Assembly (NCBI RefSeq): GCF_000515255.1
Contig: NZ_KI911559.1
Location: forward strand, 2,677,660 to 2,741,659
DNA length: 64,000 nucleotides
Source of the DNA: Rhodovibrio salinarum DSM 9154
GTDB lineage: Bacteria; Pseudomonadota; Alphaproteobacteria; Kiloniellales; Rhodovibrionaceae
Direction: 5' to 3'
Part shown: positions 46,406 through 59,648 of the stretch, in pieces
Layout of the letters: the number at the start of each line of letters is the position of its first letter
Numbering within the stretch: position 1 is the first letter of the stretch
Translations under genes and position numbers: made by a program
Notes under the pieces: generated by a model
Database searches by the model: none
Seen by the model: the letters and a program-made list of their open reading frames with translations, nothing else
What the model was told of the DNA's origin: nothing

Positions 46406-47182
46406 ATGACCGACCCGAACGCCTCCAACGCCCAAGGCCCCACGAACAACGGTCCGGGCCGCCTGCCCCTATCCGTCACCGACCTGTTGCTGATCGTGAT
46501 CCTGGCGCTGGGCGGCTCGCGTTTGCTGCTGCCAGTGCTGCTGCAGCCACTTGGCATCACGCCAATGGCCGAGGGAGGTCCCGGCACCGGGGTCATCCTG
46601 GGGCTGCTGGCGCTGCAGACGGCCTTCCTGTTCGCGGTGATCTATGGTGTCGCCGTCGCCTGGCGTGGGGTCACCTGGGCGGATCTCGGCTTCCGGCCGA
46701 TCCCGACCCGCTGGGTGTGGCGGGCGATCATGGTCGCGGTTGCCGCCTTCCCGCTGGTCAGCTTCGTCAGCTGGCTGCAGATGCAGATCATGGGGCAGCC
46801 GATCCAGAACCCGCAGATGGACTTGCTGAAGCCGGAGCGGTTCGGCTGGGACCTCTACATCGGCATGCTGCTGGTGGCGGGCGTGCTGGCGCCGATGGTC
46901 GAGGAACTGGCGTTCCGCGGCCTGCTCTACCGCTGGCTGCGTGAGCGCCTGGGTATCTGGGTCGCCGCTTTCGGCTCGGCGCTCGCCTTTTCGGTGATGC
47001 ACGGCATTCCGGGCCTGATCCCGGCGATCGCCGTGCTCGGCCTGGTGCTGGCATGGATCTACGAAATCACCGGGACGATCTGGGCGCCGATCATCGTGCA
47101 CGGCATCTACAACGCGATCGTGACCACGATCCTCTACACCGCCATCAGCCAGGGCGCCCCGCTACCGGGCGCCGGGGGGTAA
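46406..47182 (+). CDS. CPBP-family intramembrane metalloprotease-like protein
   Basis: Polytopic protein of 258 residues in the CPBP (Rce1/Abi-type) family. The three conserved motifs are present: EELAFRGLLYRW (EExxxR), FSVMHGIPGLIP (FxxxH) and VHGIYNAIV (HxxxN/B). Some relatives protect against bacteriocins or process prenylated proteins in eukaryotes, but most bacterial members are of unknown role. It is the last gene of the ispDF-pgpA-cinA run and meets the COQ10-like gene tail to tail. Confidence 0.88.
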   Translation: MTDPNASNAQGPTNNGPGRLPLSVTDLLLIVILALGGSRLLLPVLLQPLGITPMAEGGPGTGVILGLLALQTAFLFAVIYGVAVAWRGVTWADLGFRPIPTRWVWRAIMVAVAAFPLVSFVSWLQMQIMGQPIQNPQMDLLKPERFGWDLYIGMLLVAGVLAPMVEELAFRGLLYRWLRERLGIWVAAFGSALAFSVMHGIPGLIPAIAVLGLVLAWIYEITGTIWAPIIVHGIYNAIVTTILYTAISQGAPLPGAGG

Positions 47183-47183
47183 C

Positions 47184-47672
47184 TCAGGCGCCGCGCCGGG
47201 CCGTCCCGCCGGAGCGACCGCGGGCGCCGGAGCGCTGGGCACCGCCGTAGAGTTGATCGGCGCGCGCCTCGAACGCCTTGACCATACGCCGGACGGCTTC
47301 GTTGAACAGCGGCTCCATCATCCGCTGCAGGAAGCGGGTGCGGAACTCGAAGTCGACATAGAAGTCGACCAGGCACCCCTTGTCGTGTTCGTAAAACACC
47401 CAGGCGTTGTTCAGGTACTTGAACGGCCCTTCAATATAGCGCACGTCGATCCGCTGATCCTCGGGCTGCAGCTTCACCTCGCTGGTGAAGCGCTCGCGGA
47501 TCATCTTGAAGCCGATCACCAGGTCCGCGACGATCGTGTTGCCGCGCTGCCGGCGGATCCGCGACCCGATACACCACGGCAGGAACTCGGGGTAGCGGTC
47601 GACGTCCGCCACCAGGTCGTACATCTGCTGCGGCGTATACGGCAGCGCCCGCTGTTCGGCATGCGTGGGCAT
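47184..47672 (-). CDS. COQ10/RatA-type START-domain protein
   Basis: A 162-residue SRPBCC-fold protein close to mitochondrial COQ10, which binds ubiquinone and supports respiration. Recognisable stretches are YTPQQMYDLVADVDRYPEFLPWC and IDVRYIEGPFKYLNNAW. Enteric relatives are annotated as RatA toxins, but in alphaproteobacteria the gene usually sits beside lipA and a quinone role is more likely. The C-terminus is basic and Gly/Arg-rich. Confidence 0.88.
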   Translation of the reverse strand: MPTHAEQRALPYTPQQMYDLVADVDRYPEFLPWCIGSRIRRQRGNTIVADLVIGFKMIRERFTSEVKLQPEDQRIDVRYIEGPFKYLNNAWVFYEHDKGCLVDFYVDFEFRTRFLQRMMEPLFNEAVRRMVKAFEARADQLYGGAQRSGARGRSGGTARRGA

Positions 47673-47721
47673 GGGGCCTCGCTGGCGTCGACGCGCGGGC
47701 GAGCGCCGCGCGGAAGGCGGG

Positions 47722-48723
47722 TTATTGCGCGGCGGCCTGCTGGGCTTCGCGGGCGGCGCGCAGGCGTTCGAAATCCTCGCCCGCGTGATAGCTGGACCGC
47801 GTCAGGGGGGACGCGGAGACCATCAGGAAGCCCTTGTTGAAGGCCCGCTTCTCGTAGGTCTTGAACTCGTCCGGCGGGACGAAGCGGTCGACCGGGTGGT
47901 GCTTGCGGGTGGGCTGCAGGTACTGCCCGATCGTCAGGAAATCGACCCGCGCACTGCGCAGATCATCCATCACCTGCAGGATTTCTTCTTTCGTTTCGCC
48001 CAGACCGGCCATGATCCCCGACTTGGTGAACATCGTCGGGTCGAGTTCCTTCACCCGGTCCAACAGGCGCAGCGACGCGTAGTAGCGCGCCCCCGGACGC
48101 ACCGGGATGTAAAGGCGCGGCACCGTCTCCAGATTGTGGTTGAAGACATCCGGCTTGGCCGCGACCACCGTTTCCAGCGCGTTGTCCTTGCGCAGGAAGT
48201 CCGGCGTCAGGACCTCGATCGTGGTGCCGGGCGCCTGATGGCGGATCGCGCGGATCACACGGGCGAAATGCTCCGCCCCGCCGTCGTCCAGGTCGTCGCG
48301 GTCGACGGAGGTGATTACCACGTGCTGCAGGCCAAGCTGGGCGACCGCGTCGCCGACCCGCGCCGGCTCGAACGGGTCGAGCGCTTCCGGCTTGCCGGTG
48401 GAGACATTGCAGAAGCTGCAGGCACGCGTGCAGGTCTCGCCCATGATCATCATGGTCGCGTGACCCTTCGCCCAGCACTCCCCGATATTGGGGCAGCCAG
48501 CTTCCTCGCAGACGGTGTGCAGCTTGTTGTTCCGGACGACCTTTTTGGTGTCCTGGTATTCGCGCGAGGTCGGCGCCTTCACACGGATCCAGTCCGGCTT
48601 ACGCGCAACCGGATTGTCTGGCTTGTGTGCCTTTTCCGGGTGACGGACCTTGCCGCTCAGATCTTTGGTCTTGGCCGCGCGGCTCGGGTCGTTCTCGGTT
48701 GCCTGGCGTTCCGCTGTCGTCAT
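47722..48723 (-). CDS. lipA: Lipoyl synthase
   Basis: Radical-SAM enzyme that inserts two sulfurs into protein-bound octanoyl groups to form lipoate. The ATG at 48723 gives 333 residues. The auxiliary cluster cysteines are in [12 protein letters not shown], the radical-SAM cysteines in CTRACSFC, and RSSYHAGED closes the protein. It directly follows the pyruvate dehydrogenase genes, whose E1 beta, E2 and possibly other subunits need the product. The upstream in-frame ATG at 48783 runs into a non-conserved segment. Confidence 0.96.
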   Translation of the reverse strand: MTTAERQATENDPSRAAKTKDLSGKVRHPEKAHKPDNPVARKPDWIRVKAPTSREYQDTKKVVRNNKLHTVCEEAGCPNIGECWAKGHATMMIMGETCTRACSFCNVSTGKPEALDPFEPARVGDAVAQLGLQHVVITSVDRDDLDDGGAEHFARVIRAIRHQAPGTTIEVLTPDFLRKDNALETVVAAKPDVFNHNLETVPRLYIPVRPGARYYASLRLLDRVKELDPTMFTKSGIMAGLGETKEEILQVMDDLRSARVDFLTIGQYLQPTRKHHPVDRFVPPDEFKTYEKRAFNKGFLMVSASPLTRSSYHAGEDFERLRAAREAQQAAAQ

Positions 48724-48751
48724 GTCGCCCCGTCGACGGTTCGTCCGTCGC

Positions 48752-50155
48752 TTAGAAGTGGATGGCCCGACCATAGGCGTCAAGCACGCTCTCGTGCATC
48801 ATCTCCGAGAGCGTGGGGTGCGGGAAGACGGTGTGCATCAGCTCCGTCTCGGTCGTCTCCAGCGTTTGTGCGATCGAATAGCCCTGGATCAGCTCGGTGA
48901 CCTCTGCGCCAATCAGATGCGCCCCCAGGAGCTCACCGGTGGTCTCGTCGAACACCGTCTTGACCATACCACTGTCCTCGCCCATGGCGAGCGCCTTGCC
49001 GTTGCCGCGATACGGGAAGCGGCCGACCTTGACCTTATGGCCCGCGTCCTTGGCCGCCTGCTCGCTAAGCCCCACGGAAGCGACCTGTGGGCTGCAATAG
49101 GTGCACGCCGGGATGCGTTTGATATCCAGCGGGTGGACATCGCTCAGACCCGCGATCTTCTCCACGCAGATCACACCCTCGTGGCTCGCCTTGTGCGCCA
49201 GCCAGGGCGGACCGGCCGCATCGCCGATGGCGTAGACGCCGGGTTCTCCGGTGCGCATCCATTCGTCGGTCTGGATGTGCGACTTCTCGACCTGAACCTT
49301 GGTGCCTTCCAGGCCCAGGTTCTCGGTGTTGGCGACGATGCCGACCGACAGGATGACCTTGTCGACCTCGATCTGCTGGGTCTTACCATCCTTGGTCTTG
49401 AGCGTCGCGGTGGCGCCGTTCTTGGTTTTGTCGACCTTCTCGACGTTCGCCTCGGTGTGGATCTTGATGCCCTTTTTGTCGAAGGTCTTGCGCGCGAAGT
49501 CGGAAATCTCGCGGTCCTCGGCGGGCAGAATACGGTCGACCACCTCGGCCACCGTCACCTCGACGCCCATGTCGTGGTAGAAGGAGGCGAACTCCATGCC
49601 GATGGCGCCGGAGCCGATCACCAGGATCTTCTTCGGCATCTCCTTGGGCACCATGGCTTCCTTGTAGGTCCAGACGCTCTCGCCGTCCGCCTCGATATGC
49701 GGCAGCGTGCGCGCCCGCGCACCGGGCGCCAGGATGATGTGCTTGGCCTGGACGTCCTGCACCTTCTTGCCGTCCTTCTCGACCGTGAGCTTGCCCTGCC
49801 CGGCCAGCTTGGCGTGGCCGTCGATCACCGTGACCTTGTTCTTCTTCAGGAGATGGGTCACGCCCTGGGTCAGCTTCTTGGCCGTATCCCGGCTGTGCTT
49901 GACCACCTTGGCAACGTCGAAGGAGACGTTGTCGGCCTTGAAGCCGAACTGATCGAGCGAATGCAGCAGATGATTGATCTGGGCGGTGTGCAGCAACGCC
50001 TTGGTCGGGATGCAGCCCCAGTTGAGGCAGATGCCGCCCAGGTGCTCGCGCTCCACCACGCAGGTCTTGAAGCCCAGCTGGCTGGCGCGGATCGCGGCGA
50101 CGTAACCGCCGGGCCCGCCGCCGACGACGGCGATGTCGAAGCTGTTCTCGGCCAT
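48752..50155 (-). CDS. lpdA: Dihydrolipoyl dehydrogenase (E3)
   Basis: Flavoprotein that reoxidises dihydrolipoyl groups of 2-oxoacid dehydrogenases and reduces NAD+. It is 467 residues, with FAD motif [15 protein letters not shown], redox-active cysteines in [19 protein letters not shown] motif [15 protein letters not shown], and the C-terminal His-Glu pair in [14 protein letters not shown]. It is the last structural gene of the pdh cluster. Confidence 0.97.
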   Translation of the reverse strand: MAENSFDIAVVGGGPGGYVAAIRASQLGFKTCVVEREHLGGICLNWGCIPTKALLHTAQINHLLHSLDQFGFKADNVSFDVAKVVKHSRDTAKKLTQGVTHLLKKNKVTVIDGHAKLAGQGKLTVEKDGKKVQDVQAKHIILAPGARARTLPHIEADGESVWTYKEAMVPKEMPKKILVIGSGAIGMEFASFYHDMGVEVTVAEVVDRILPAEDREISDFARKTFDKKGIKIHTEANVEKVDKTKNGATATLKTKDGKTQQIEVDKVILSVGIVANTENLGLEGTKVQVEKSHIQTDEWMRTGEPGVYAIGDAAGPPWLAHKASHEGVICVEKIAGLSDVHPLDIKRIPACTYCSPQVASVGLSEQAAKDAGHKVKVGRFPYRGNGKALAMGEDSGMVKTVFDETTGELLGAHLIGAEVTELIQGYSIAQTLETTETELMHTVFPHPTLSEMMHESVLDAYGRAIHF

Positions 50156-50216
50156 GGGATCCGCTCTGTCCTAACCGTTCGTGTTGTCGTGCCAGATACT
50201 GCCTACGGAGCACGCC

Positions 50217-51599
50217 CTAGAGCAGCATGCTCATCGGGTCTTCCAGCAGTTTCTGCAGTTCGCTAAGGAAGTTGGCGCCGATCGCGCCATCCACCACCCG
50301 GTGATCGACCGACAGGGTGCAGGACATCATGGTCGCCACCGACAGCGCGCCGTCCTTGACCACCGGGCGCTGCTCGGACTTGCCGACCGCCAGGATACAG
50401 GCCTGCGGCGGGTTGATGATCGCCTGGAAGTTGGTGATCCCGAACATGCCCAAGTTGGACAGCGAGAAGGTACCACCCTGGTACTCCTCGGGCTTCAGCT
50501 TGCCGTCGCGGGCGCGCTTGGCGAGATCCTTCATCTCCGTGGAGATGGTCGCCAGGCCCTTGGTCTCCGCCTGCTTGATCACCGGGGTGATTAGGCCGCC
50601 CTCGATCGCCACCGCGACCGAGATATCGGCATGCTCGAAAAACAGCGCGCTGGCGCCGTTAAAGGCCGCGTTCGCCTGCGGCACCTTCTTGAGCGCCAGA
50701 GCGCAGGCCCGGATGATGAAATCGTTGACCGACAGCTTGTAGTCCTCGCCACGCGCCTGGGCCCGATCGTTCAGCTCCTTGCGGACCTTGAACACCGCGT
50801 CCATCTCGACGTCGACCGACAGGTAGAAGTGCGGGACGGTCTGCTTGGACTCGCTCAGGCGCTTGGCGATCGTCTTGCGCATGTTGTTGAGCGGGACTTC
50901 CTCGTAGGCCATGCCGAGGGAGTCGGCGGAGGCCTTGGCGTCCACGCCCTGCGCGGGGGCCGACTGCTGCGGCGCCGGCTGTTGCTTCTGCGCCTGCGGC
51001 TGGGCGGCCGGCTGCTGCGCCGGGGCGCCACGCTCGATCGCCTGCTCGACGTCGGCCCGCACGATCCGGCCGTGCGGGCCGGTGCCCTTCAGGCTGGCCA
51101 GATCGAGGCCCGCCTGCTTCGCCATCCGCCGGGCGAGCGGCGAGGCGAACACCCGGTTGCCGGACGCATCCTTCGGCGCCGGCGGTGCCGGTGGCGCGTT
51201 CTCCAGACTGGCCTGGGTGCCGGGCGCGGACGACGCCTGCTGCGGCGCGGGTGCGCTGCTCCCCTCCGATGCATCCGGCTGCGTATCCGAACCGCCATCA
51301 TCTCCGGCTGGGGCAGCCGGCGGTTCGGGCGCCTTGTCGAGGTCGGCCTCGCTCTCGCCCTCTTGCAGCAGGATCGCGATCGCCTGGTTCACCGGCACGC
51401 CCTCGGTGCCTTCCTCGACCAGGATCTTGCCGACCGTGCCTTCGTCGACCGCTTCGACCTCCATGGTCGCCTTGTCGGTCTCGATCTCCGCCACGACGTC
51501 GCCGCTGGAGACGGTGTCGCCCGGCTTGACGTGCCACTTGGCCAGGTTGCCCTCGGTCATGGTCGGCGACAGCGCCGGCATGAGGATGTTGACGGGCAT
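50217..51599 (-). CDS. pdhC: Pyruvate dehydrogenase E2, dihydrolipoamide acetyltransferase
   Basis: Core of the pyruvate dehydrogenase complex, transferring acetyl groups to CoA. The 460 residues comprise one lipoyl domain (lipoyl lysine in ETDKATMEV at residue 43), an Ala/Pro/Gln-rich linker, the peripheral-subunit-binding domain (FASPLARRMAKQAG), another linker, and the catalytic domain ending in LSVDHRVVDGAIGANFL with the active-site His and Asp. The lipoyl domain is almost the same as that of the E1 beta subunit. Confidence 0.96.
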   Translation of the reverse strand: MPVNILMPALSPTMTEGNLAKWHVKPGDTVSSGDVVAEIETDKATMEVEAVDEGTVGKILVEEGTEGVPVNQAIAILLQEGESEADLDKAPEPPAAPAGDDGGSDTQPDASEGSSAPAPQQASSAPGTQASLENAPPAPPAPKDASGNRVFASPLARRMAKQAGLDLASLKGTGPHGRIVRADVEQAIERGAPAQQPAAQPQAQKQQPAPQQSAPAQGVDAKASADSLGMAYEEVPLNNMRKTIAKRLSESKQTVPHFYLSVDVEMDAVFKVRKELNDRAQARGEDYKLSVNDFIIRACALALKKVPQANAAFNGASALFFEHADISVAVAIEGGLITPVIKQAETKGLATISTEMKDLAKRARDGKLKPEEYQGGTFSLSNLGMFGITNFQAIINPPQACILAVGKSEQRPVVKDGALSVATMMSCTLSVDHRVVDGAIGANFLSELQKLLEDPMSMLL

Positions 51600-51721
51600 T
51601 GTTGACGGCTCCCCTTGTGTCGGCCGCGCGAACGGTGTCAGGCGCCATGACGTGGCGTGCGCGGCGTCTTGTCCCCTGGCTCCCCGATAGGCCGCGCGGA
51701 CCTATCGTTGGGGCGAAACGG

Positions 51722-53218
51722 TTAGGCGCGGTAGCAGACCTGCCGGGCGGCCTGGAACACTTCTTCCGGACCCGGGATGGCCAGCTTTTCCAGGTTAGCC
51801 GCGTAGGGCTGCGGCACGTCCTTGGCGCAAACGCGCGTGACCGGCGCGTCCAGGTAATCGAACGCGTATTCCATGCACAGCGCCGCGATCTCAGAGCCGA
51901 TCCCCGCGAACGGCCAGCCTTCCTCGCAAGAGACCACGCGGTTCGTCTTCTTCACGCTGGCAACCACCGTGTCGACATCGAACGGACGGATCGAGCGCAG
52001 GTCGACGACCTCGGCCTCGATGCCCTCCTCCTGGCTCAGCCGCTCCGCGGCTTCCAGCGCGCGGTGAACCATCATCGAGTGCGCCACCAACGTCACGTCC
52101 GTACCCTGCCGGCGCACACAGGCCTTGCCGATCGGCACGGTCCAATCGTCGGTGTCCGGGATTTCGAAGCTGTGGCCGTAAAGCAGCTCGTTTTCCAGGA
52201 TCAGCACCGGGTTGGGATCGCGGATGGCGCTCTTCAGCAGGCCCTTGAAGTCCGCGCCGTGATAGGGCGAGACGACCTTCAGCCCGGGCACGTGGGCATA
52301 CCAGCTCGCGTATTCCTGGCTGTGCTGCGCGGCGACGCGGCTGGCCGGACCGTTCGGGCCGCGGAAGACGATCGGGCAGTTGATCTGACCGCCCGACATA
52401 TAGAGCTTCTTGCCAGCGGAGTTGATGATCTGGTCGATCGCCTGCATGGCGAAGTTCCAGGTCATGAAGTCAACGATCGGCCGCAGACCGTAGAACGCCG
52501 CGCCGATGCCAAGACCGGTGAAACCATGCTCCGTAATCGGCGTGTCGACCACGCGCCGGCGACCGAACTCCTTGAGCATGCCAACCGTGACCTTGTAGGC
52601 GCCCTCGTAGTCGGCAACCTCCTCGCCCATCAGGAAGACGCGGTCGTCGCTGCGCATCTCCTCGGCCATGGCGTCACGGATCGACTCGCGCACCGTCTCG
52701 GTCTTGGTCGGACCGGTCCACTCCGGCTCCTCCGGCTGCTTCGCCGGGAAAGAGGTCCGCGGCTCTTCGGCCACGGTCGGCGGCATCTTCACATTACCCT
52801 CGGCATCATACATCGCCTTATCGACCTGCTCGCCCGCGGGCGGGGCAGCCGCAGGCGCAGGGCTCGGCGCCGTCGCAACGCCGTCGTCTGCGGATTGCTC
52901 CTCTTGTGCGGCCCCATCGCCGCCGCCAGTTCCGCCGGTCGACGGCTGCACCTTGTCCAGGTCGGCCTCACTCTCACCCTCGGCGAGCAATAAGGCGATC
53001 GCCTGGTTCACCGGCACACTCTCGGTCCCTTCCGGCACCAGGATGCGGCCGAGCGTTCCCTCGTCGACCGCTTCGACCTCCATGGTCGCCTTGTCGGTCT
53101 CGATTTCGGCGATGACGTCGCCATTGGCGACCGGGTCGCCCTCCTTTTTATGCCATTTTGCGAGGTTCCCCTCGGTCATCGTCGGCGAGAGCGCCGGCAT
53201 CAGCACTTCGATGGGCAT
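51722..53218 (-). CDS. pdhB: Pyruvate dehydrogenase E1 beta with N-terminal lipoyl domain
   Basis: Beta subunit of the E1 component. The 498 residues are about 150 longer than a plain beta subunit because residues 1-90 form a lipoyl domain (Lys43 in ETDKATMEV) joined by an Ala/Pro-rich linker to the E1 beta fold ([30 protein letters not shown] in part, [30 protein letters not shown]). This layout is known in alphaproteobacteria. It lets E1 carry its own lipoyl arm besides that of E2. Confidence 0.96.
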   Translation of the reverse strand: MPIEVLMPALSPTMTEGNLAKWHKKEGDPVANGDVIAEIETDKATMEVEAVDEGTLGRILVPEGTESVPVNQAIALLLAEGESEADLDKVQPSTGGTGGGDGAAQEEQSADDGVATAPSPAPAAAPPAGEQVDKAMYDAEGNVKMPPTVAEEPRTSFPAKQPEEPEWTGPTKTETVRESIRDAMAEEMRSDDRVFLMGEEVADYEGAYKVTVGMLKEFGRRRVVDTPITEHGFTGLGIGAAFYGLRPIVDFMTWNFAMQAIDQIINSAGKKLYMSGGQINCPIVFRGPNGPASRVAAQHSQEYASWYAHVPGLKVVSPYHGADFKGLLKSAIRDPNPVLILENELLYGHSFEIPDTDDWTVPIGKACVRRQGTDVTLVAHSMMVHRALEAAERLSQEEGIEAEVVDLRSIRPFDVDTVVASVKKTNRVVSCEEGWPFAGIGSEIAALCMEYAFDYLDAPVTRVCAKDVPQPYAANLEKLAIPGPEEVFQAARQVCYRA

Positions 53219-53395
53219 CCACCCCTCCCAGAGAGCAGAGCGGTTCTTGCTTGACCCCCGGCCCGGCCGCGGCGCGCCTCGGCGCGCATTTTCGCGGTCG
53301 ATGCAAGCGGCACGGTCCGGGGCATTTGGCAGCCGATACGGGGTTGCGGGGTACCGACCCGATGGGTCGATCGCGCAACGGCCCTAGAGATCGGT

Positions 53396-54499
53396 TCAGG
53401 CTTCGAGCACGACGTTGGTGTAGAGCTCGCTCGGGTCGGGCTCGGGACTGTTCTGCGCGAACTCCGCAGCCTCCGAGACCAAGTCCTTGATCTCGCGGTC
53501 GATCTGCTTGAGTTCGCCTTCCGTGACGCCGGCGTGCTGCTCCATCACCTCGCGCAGGCGCAGCAGCGGGTCCTGTTCGGTGCGCATCTTCTGCACCTCT
53601 TCCTTGGACCGGTACTTTGCCGGGTCGGACATGGAGTGCCCACGGTAGCGATAGGTCAGCATCTCCAGGATGTACGGCCCCTTGCCCGAACGCACGTGCT
53701 CGACCGCGCGCTGCGCGCTCTCCATGACGGACAGGACGTGCATGCCATCGACCTGCTCGCCCGGGATGCCGTACGCCTCGCCGCGCTGGTACAGTTCCGT
53801 GGTTGCCGAGGCGCGCTCGACGCTGGTGCCCATGCCGTATTTGTTGTTCTCGATCACATACAGCACCGGCAAGTGCCAAAGCGCAGCCATGTTGAAGGAT
53901 TCGTAAACCTGCCCCTGGTTGATCGCGCCATCACCCAGGTAGGTCGGGCAGACCTTTTCCTCGCCACGGTACTTGATCGCGAAGCCAATGCCGGTGCCAA
54001 CCGGAACCTGAGCGCCAACGATGCCGTGCCCACCGTAGAACGACTTGTCTACGCTGAACATGTGCATCGAACCGCCCTTGCCCTTGGAATAGCCACCGGA
54101 ACGGCCCGTCAGCTCAGCCATCACCCCGCGCGCTTCCATGCCGGAGGCGAGCATATGGCCGTGACAGCGATAGGAGGCGACCACCGGATCGTCGTCGTTG
54201 GTGACGGCCTTCATGCCGACCACGACAGCTTCCTGCCCGATGTACAGGTGACAGAAACCGCCGATCAGTCCCATGCCGTAGAGCTGCCCCGCCTTCTCCT
54301 CGAACCGGCGAATCAGCAGCATATCGCGGTAAAGCTGCAGCAAGCGGTCCTTGGAAAAACCATGGGTCGGGTCCTGAGCGGCCGACCGCCTGGGGCTGCT
54401 GCGGGTCTTCGATTTCGTGGCAGTCGAGCTACTGCTGGCCGCCGTCTTGCGCGCGCCGCTGGTGCCGGCGCTGGAGGTGCTGCCCTTCTTACTGGCCAT
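53396..54499 (-). CDS. pdhA: Pyruvate dehydrogenase E1 alpha
   Basis: Alpha subunit of E1, decarboxylating pyruvate with thiamine diphosphate. Its 367 residues begin with a Ser/Lys/Ala-rich tail of about 50, then LQLYRDMLLIRRFEEKAGQLY, the TPP motif GDGAINQGQVYESFNMAALW ending in NN (IENNKYGMGT), and the phosphorylation-loop-like YRYRGHSMSDPAKYR. It is first in the pdh cluster; 177 bases separate it from pdhB. The upstream 349 bases are AT-rich and probably hold the promoter. Confidence 0.96.
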   Translation of the reverse strand: MASKKGSTSSAGTSGARKTAASSSSTATKSKTRSSPRRSAAQDPTHGFSKDRLLQLYRDMLLIRRFEEKAGQLYGMGLIGGFCHLYIGQEAVVVGMKAVTNDDDPVVASYRCHGHMLASGMEARGVMAELTGRSGGYSKGKGGSMHMFSVDKSFYGGHGIVGAQVPVGTGIGFAIKYRGEEKVCPTYLGDGAINQGQVYESFNMAALWHLPVLYVIENNKYGMGTSVERASATTELYQRGEAYGIPGEQVDGMHVLSVMESAQRAVEHVRSGKGPYILEMLTYRYRGHSMSDPAKYRSKEEVQKMRTEQDPLLRLREVMEQHAGVTEGELKQIDREIKDLVSEAAEFAQNSPEPDPSELYTNVVLEA

Positions 54500-54848
54500 A
54501 CCTACCCCTGTTGATCGACCGCGCTCTGAACCGGCGCTGTGCGTGGCTTAGCGCCCACTTGGGCGTTAACGTCGCAGGTAGCCTAGGCGCAACCGCCCCC
54601 GAACGCAAGGCGCACCGACAAGCACATGATCACCATTAACACACTGAATAAGAAAGATAATTTGCAGATAACTCGTTATTAGTTAAATGCTACAATCACA
54701 CGCATAGCCACCCAACGTGAAAGCACCTCCATTCTCGCTGCAATGCACCAACAAGGAGCGCGCGAACCTTCGCGGCGCAGCATCGCGTTCTAGGCTTTAA
54801 CGGAAAAACAACAGGTGCCGCGCGCCCGATCGCGACGCGCCGACTTGG
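54500..54848 (-). promoter_or_regulatory. AT-rich intergenic region upstream of pdhA
   Basis: No gene is seen in these 349 bases between ftsB and pdhA. The part 54641-54690 has about 28% GC by eye count, in sharp contrast to the surrounding coding DNA, and lies 140-190 bases before pdhA. It most likely holds the pdh promoter and regulator sites, but no convincing -35/-10 pair was fixed. On the minus strand, a GC-rich stem and TTGTTTTT near 54800-54840 might end the ftsB transcript. Confidence 0.5.
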
Positions 54849-55190
54849 CTAACGGCGAATGTCTTCGATCCGCCCATCCGGACCGGTCATCACAATGACC
54901 TCGTCCTCGCGTGTGAAGTTGAGCACCTCGCGCGCGCGCTCTTCCAGCATGTCGGGGTCAAGGCTATCCGGGCGCAGAAGCTTGACCTTCTGCTCGAGCT
55001 CGCCGCGCTGCGCATCCAGCTCCTGATCCACCGCCTTTGCCTGCTCAAGCTGCTGCTGCAACTGCACATAAGCCAGCAAGCCGCGCTCGCCCTGCACGGC
55101 GTGATAGGCAAAATACCCCGCGATACAGGCGAACAAGACCTGCGGGGCGATCTGGCGCGCGCGCCGACGGATTTCACGGACCATGGCCAT
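54849..55190 (-). CDS. ftsB: FtsB/DivIC-type cell division protein
   Basis: Small bitopic division protein that forms a complex with FtsQ and FtsL. The 113 residues have a basic N-terminus, one membrane helix (about 15-33), a coiled coil rich in Leu, Gln and Glu (AYVQLQQQLEQAKAVDQEL), and the conserved DPDMLEERAREVLNFTREDEVIV region, named here by its core EERAREVLNF. It lies between eno and pdhA as in many alphaproteobacteria. The 356 bases before it contain a strong hairpin. Confidence 0.9.
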   Translation of the reverse strand: MAMVREIRRRARQIAPQVLFACIAGYFAYHAVQGERGLLAYVQLQQQLEQAKAVDQELDAQRGELEQKVKLLRPDSLDPDMLEERAREVLNFTREDEVIVMTGPDGRIEDIRR

Positions 55191-55546
55191 GGCTTCAGCG
55201 AATCACGTACCCTCTCGTCCGTCAACGGAAAGAATCAGGGATTCCAGAAATTTGGACCCGATTCCTTAATGTTCTGGTTTTGGACACGGGGGAACGGTGC
55301 AATGCATGCTCTGACCGGAAAACAATCTCACCCCGGCAAGCACCATCCGTTCGGGAAAGCTTGTTGATACGCCTCCGAGGCGCCCGGCTGCGCCGGGCGC
55401 CTCGGAACAAAGCTGAGGCCAGTACAATCACCTCATGCCGAGGGCGGCCTACAAAAAGACCGCGTCTCGAAAGCGTCCAGAGGCTGAGCTGAAAACGACC
55501 GCACCAACACCGATCAATAGAGGATGCGTCTCGCCAGCCGGCCTCG
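55191..55546 (-). other. Intergenic region between eno and ftsB
   Basis: About 356 bases without a convincing gene. Apart from the hairpin at 55375-55405 it is less GC-rich than its surroundings, and a TTGACG about 40 bases before ftsB could be a -35 element, but a good -10 was not found. Short open frames here have no recognisable products. Confidence 0.4.
55375..55405. terminator. Strong GC-rich hairpin after eno
   Basis: CCGAGGCGCCCGG (55375-55387) and CCGGGCGCCTCGG (55393-55405) form a perfect 13-base stem with a five-base loop, 142 bases beyond the eno stop codon. No T-run follows on either strand. It may end or stabilise the eno transcript and thereby separate it from ftsB. Confidence 0.55.
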
Positions 55547-56971
<1,425 letters not shown>

Positions 56972-56993
56972 TCACCGAGGTTAGAGCAGACAC

Positions 56994-57854
56994 TCAGGGC
57001 AAATGGACCGGATCCGCCTTGGTGATCTCGTCCAGCGCCTTCAGCGTCCGCAGCACGCCCGGGACGGCGCCCAGCGGCACCATGTTCGGGCCGTCGGAGG
57101 GGGCATTCCCCGGGTCCTCGTGGGTTTCCATGAACACCCCGGCCACACCGACTGCGACGGCGGCACGCGCCAGCACCGGCACGAACTCCCGCTGGCCGCC
57201 GCTGGTGGTCCCCTGCCCGCCCGGTTGCTGGACGGAGTGGGTGGCATCGTACACCACCGGGCAGCCGGTCCGCGCGGCCATGATCGGCAAACCACGCATG
57301 TCGGAAACCAGCGTGTTATAGCCGAACGAGACCCCCCGCTCGGTCAGCAGGCACTGCGCATTGCCGCCTTCCGCCAGCTTGGCTGGGATGTTGTCGGCAT
57401 CCCACGGGGCCATGAACTGCCCCTTCTTGACGTTGACCGGCTTGCCGGTGGCCGCGGCGGCGAGCAGCAGGTCGGTCTGACGGCACAGGAAGGCCGGAAT
57501 CTGCAGCACATCGACGACCTCCGCCGCCGAAGCGCACTGTCCCGGCTCGTGCACATCGGTCAGGACCGGCAGGCCGACCTCCCGTTTCACCGCATCCAGA
57601 ATTTCCAGCCCGGCTTCCAGGCCGACGCCGCGGTAGCTCTTGGCGGAGGAGCGGTTCGCCTTGTCGAAGGACGACTTATAAACCAGCCCGAGACCCAACT
57701 CTTCCGCGATCCCGCGCAGCCGCTCGGCGGTCTTCAGCGCGTGATCACGGTCCTGGATCGCGCAAGGCCCCATGATCAGGGCCAGCGGCCGGTCGTTCGC
57801 GAACGTAACGCCGCCGATCCGGACCTGGCGGGTTTGCGGGCGCGGCTCGGTCAT
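56994..57854 (-). CDS. kdsA: 3-deoxy-8-phosphooctulonate synthase (KDO-8-P synthase)
   Basis: Condenses arabinose 5-phosphate with phosphoenolpyruvate to make KDO 8-phosphate for lipopolysaccharide. The 286 residues include [53 protein letters not shown] and the C-terminal [21 protein letters not shown] region. Its presence shows an LPS-bearing outer membrane. It begins 30 bases after pyrG on the same strand. Confidence 0.97.
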   Translation of the reverse strand: MTEPRPQTRQVRIGGVTFANDRPLALIMGPCAIQDRDHALKTAERLRGIAEELGLGLVYKSSFDKANRSSAKSYRGVGLEAGLEILDAVKREVGLPVLTDVHEPGQCASAAEVVDVLQIPAFLCRQTDLLLAAAATGKPVNVKKGQFMAPWDADNIPAKLAEGGNAQCLLTERGVSFGYNTLVSDMRGLPIMAARTGCPVVYDATHSVQQPGGQGTTSGGQREFVPVLARAAVAVGVAGVFMETHEDPGNAPSDGPNMVPLGAVPGVLRTLKALDEITKADPVHLP

Positions 57855-57884
57855 GGCGGGCGGGTCCTGTGCTTAAGGCTGCCG

Positions 57885-59516
<1,632 letters not shown>

Positions 59517-59591
59517 CTACACTATGGGCACTAGGGCGGGGGCGGCAAGCGCGGACGCAGGCCGCCGCCACCCGAACGAATGAAAGGCTAA

Positions 59592-59622
59592 GCGGCCTGC
59601 GCGCGGGCGCATCGCAGGCCGC
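59592..59622. terminator. Hairpin between secG and pyrG
   Basis: GCGGCCTGCG (59592-59601) pairs with CGCAGGCCGC (59613-59622), a perfect ten-base stem, and CGTTTTT follows on the plus strand. Both neighbouring genes read on the minus strand, so on their transcript the T-run is on the wrong side; it is more likely a pause or attenuator for secG-pyrG or a bidirectional element. Confidence 0.55.
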
Positions 59623-59648
59623 CGTTTTTCGCGTCGCGGCAGCCGGCG

